The translations under genes and the position numbers were made by a program. A stretch of 6,249 bases of DNA from an uncultured Clostridia bacterium. GTDB taxonomy: Bacteria; Bacillota; Clostridia; Christensenellales; UBA1242. This document shows positions 4,895-6,249 of this stretch, one piece after another (within the stretch, counting starts at the first letter, position 1; the number at the start of each line of letters is the position of its first letter). Under the pieces are notes generated by a model. It saw only the letters and a list, made by a program, of their open reading frames with translations. It ran no database searches and was not told where the DNA came from. The stretch covers positions 1 to 6,249 of the forward strand of contig CANQHL010000071.1 in assembly GCA_947623775.1 (NCBI GenBank). Reading direction: 5' to 3'.

Positions 4895-4923
4895 ATTATA
4901 GCATAATATTCATTATTTTTCAA
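4895..4923 (-). promoter_or_regulatory. Strong promoter for the 95-residue/LRR gene pair
   Basis: TTGAAA (4923-4918), 17 bases, then a perfect TATAAT (4900-4895) preceded by an extended -10 TG. Transcription should start near 4888-4890, giving a leader of only 12-14 bases that is almost all ribosome binding site. It lies directly after the secA terminator, so the unit is insulated from secA. Confidence 0.85.
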
Positions 4924-4930
4924 GAGTAAC

Positions 4931-4960
4931 AAAAAAAATCTACAAAAATGTAGACTTTTT
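4931..4960 (-). terminator. Intrinsic terminator of secA
   Basis: On the minus strand TCTACA (4954-4949) pairs with TGTAGA (4944-4939) around a TTTT loop and is followed by eight T (4938-4931). An A/T-rich flank makes it roughly symmetric. It lies about 20 bases after the secA stop codon. Confidence 0.85.
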
Positions 4961-4974
4961 TCATTTATTTATTT

Positions 4975-6249
4975 TTACTTACCACAGCAATTCTTATATT
5001 TCTTGCCGCTGCCGCAAGGGCATGGATCGTTACGCCCCACGCGAGGCTCTTTATTGACAACCGTTTGTTGGACTTGCAATCTTTGCTGTTTTTTTGCCTG
5101 TTGTTGTGCCCTCTCCTCTGGGGTGAGTTCCTTGCCTGTAAATGTGACTTTTACATGTTTTGGCTCAGGTTCCTGTGGTGCCTGTTGAATTTGTGCATTA
5201 AGAAGAATTTTACATGTTGTTTCCCTTATCTTGTCAATCATGCTGTCAAACATGTTGAAACCCTCCTCTTTGTAGGCAAGTACGGGATCTTGTTGACCAT
5301 ATTGACGAGAGATTATTTCATCTTTCATTATCTGCATATCCTCAATTTGGCTCATCCAATTTATATCAACCATTCTCAGCAAAACATTTCTTTCCACATC
5401 GTAAAAATCAATCCCTAGTTCGGCAACCATTTTCATTCTTGCATCATATCGTTTGTTTATATCTTCAAGGATTTTATTTACAACATCATCAACTTCACAT
5501 TCCTCAACAAATTCATCATTTATCATATTGGAATCTTTCTCGATAAGTCCATTTTCAAGTTCTTTCCTAAGTGCATCTAAATCCCATTCATAATATGGCT
5601 TATCATCGCTTATTACCTTGCAGACGCTGTTTTTTACAATTTCTGGGAACATGCCCATAATTTGCTCATGAACAGACTCCCCATCAAGCACCTTGTTTCT
5701 TTCAGCATAAATTATCTCTCTTTGCTTGTTCATAACATCGTCAAATTGCAAAACTGATTTTCTTATACCAAAGTTTTGAAGTTCTATCTTCTTTTGAGAT
5801 GCCTCAATTTGCTTTGCAACAATTTTTATCTGAATTGGAGTGTTTTCGTCCACTTTGAAAATTGAAAACACCTTTCGTAATTTATCAGTGGCAAATCTCT
5901 TAAATAAATCATCATCAAGTGACAAGAAAAACACACTTGATCCCGGATCGCCTTGACGTCCAGAACGTCCTCGCAACTGGTTGTCAATACGCCTTGATTC
6001 ATGTCTTTCCGTGCCTATTATATGAAGTCCGCCAAGTGCTTTAACTTCCTCTTTTTCCGCATCGGTGACCTTTTTGAATTCCTCATATAGTCTTCTATAT
6101 TCCTCTCTTGCCTGGTTCAATTTTTCATCATCAACATTATTAAATGCTGTGGCGTATGAAATTTCTTCCTCAGTAAACCCTTTATTTCTCATTTCATGTG
6201 TTGCCATAAATTCAGGGTTTCCCCCAAGCAAAATATCTGTTCCACGCCC
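4975..6249 (-). CDS. secA: Preprotein translocase ATPase SecA, C-terminal half (5' end outside window)
   Basis: SecA is the cytoplasmic motor that pushes unfolded preproteins through SecYEG using ATP. The visible 424 residues are roughly the second half of a protein usually 800-950 residues long. They begin inside the second nucleotide-binding domain with GRGTDILLGGNPEF, then LHIIGTERHESRRIDNQLRG, and the helicase motif VI region QLRGRSGRQGDPG at visible residues 91-103. Next come the helical scaffold and wing domains (RKSVLQFDDVMNKQREIIY). A Gln-rich linker leads to the C-terminal zinc-binding tail DPCPCGSGKKYKNCCGK, the region that in other bacteria binds zinc and SecB or ribosomes. The frame is open to the right edge; the TTG near 6231 is an internal codon. 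A terminator follows the gene. Confidence 0.97.
   Translation of the reverse strand, partial: GRGTDILLGGNPEFMATHEMRNKGFTEEEISYATAFNNVDDEKLNQAREEYRRLYEEFKKVTDAEKEEVKALGGLHIIGTERHESRRIDNQLRGRSGRQGDPGSSVFFLSLDDDLFKRFATDKLRKVFSIFKVDENTPIQIKIVAKQIEASQKKIELQNFGIRKSVLQFDDVMNKQREIIYAERNKVLDGESVHEQIMGMFPEIVKNSVCKVISDDKPYYEWDLDALRKELENGLIEKDSNMINDEFVEECEVDDVVNKILEDINKRYDARMKMVAELGIDFYDVERNVLLRMVDINWMSQIEDMQIMKDEIISRQYGQQDPVLAYKEEGFNMFDSMIDKIRETTCKILLNAQIQQAPQEPEPKHVKVTFTGKELTPEERAQQQAKKQQRLQVQQTVVNKEPRVGRNDPCPCGSGKKYKNCCGK

Noticed and set aside
5003..5418. Plus-strand frames opposite the secA 3' end
   Set aside because: They are antisense shadows of a well-conserved SecA sequence, with Cys/Leu-rich compositions typical of such shadows.
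6226..6231. TTG near 6231 as the start of an independent secA-like gene
   Set aside because: The frame stays open to the window edge and encodes GRGTDI just upstream, an internal SecA motif, so this is simply a partial gene.

Overview
The window is AT-rich and reads as the chromosome of a low-GC Gram-positive (Firmicutes, probably an uncultured gut Clostridia-type lineage). The evidence is the gene order rpmG-secE-nusG-rplK, strong AGGAGG-type ribosome binding sites, sigma-A promoters with extended -10 boxes, and T-rich intrinsic terminators. Tryptophan is encoded by TGG in NusG and SecE, so nothing points to a Mycoplasma-type code. Taxonomy is an inference from gene content and style only.

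Almost everything is on the minus strand. At low coordinates lies a housekeeping cluster transcribed right to left: rpmG (L33), secE, nusG, and the first seven full codons of rplK (L11) at the left edge. It has a textbook promoter at 1356-1384, and a terminator-like hairpin overlaps its predicted start site. An L1-operator-like hairpin precedes rplK. At high coordinates lies the 3' part of secA (4975 to the right edge), ending in a zinc-binding tail and followed by an intrinsic terminator.

The roughly 3.5 kb between these blocks is an accessory patch. From right to left it holds: a two-gene unit with its own strong promoter (a 95-residue unknown protein, translationally coupled to a 560-residue cytoplasmic leucine-rich-repeat protein); a 138-bp element with 14-bp inverted ends that probably also acts as a bidirectional terminator; the only plus-strand gene, a small helical-bundle protein; a decayed and frameshifted remnant of an RBBP9/YdeN-type serine hydrolase; and a solitary HicB-like protein with its own promoter.

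Functionally the flanking genes belong together: SecA and SecE drive Sec-dependent export, while L33, L11 and NusG belong to translation and to transcription-translation coupling. No complete new defence or mobile system is visible. The most unusual items are the promoter/terminator overlap ahead of rpmG, the structured repeat element, and the LRR gene pair.
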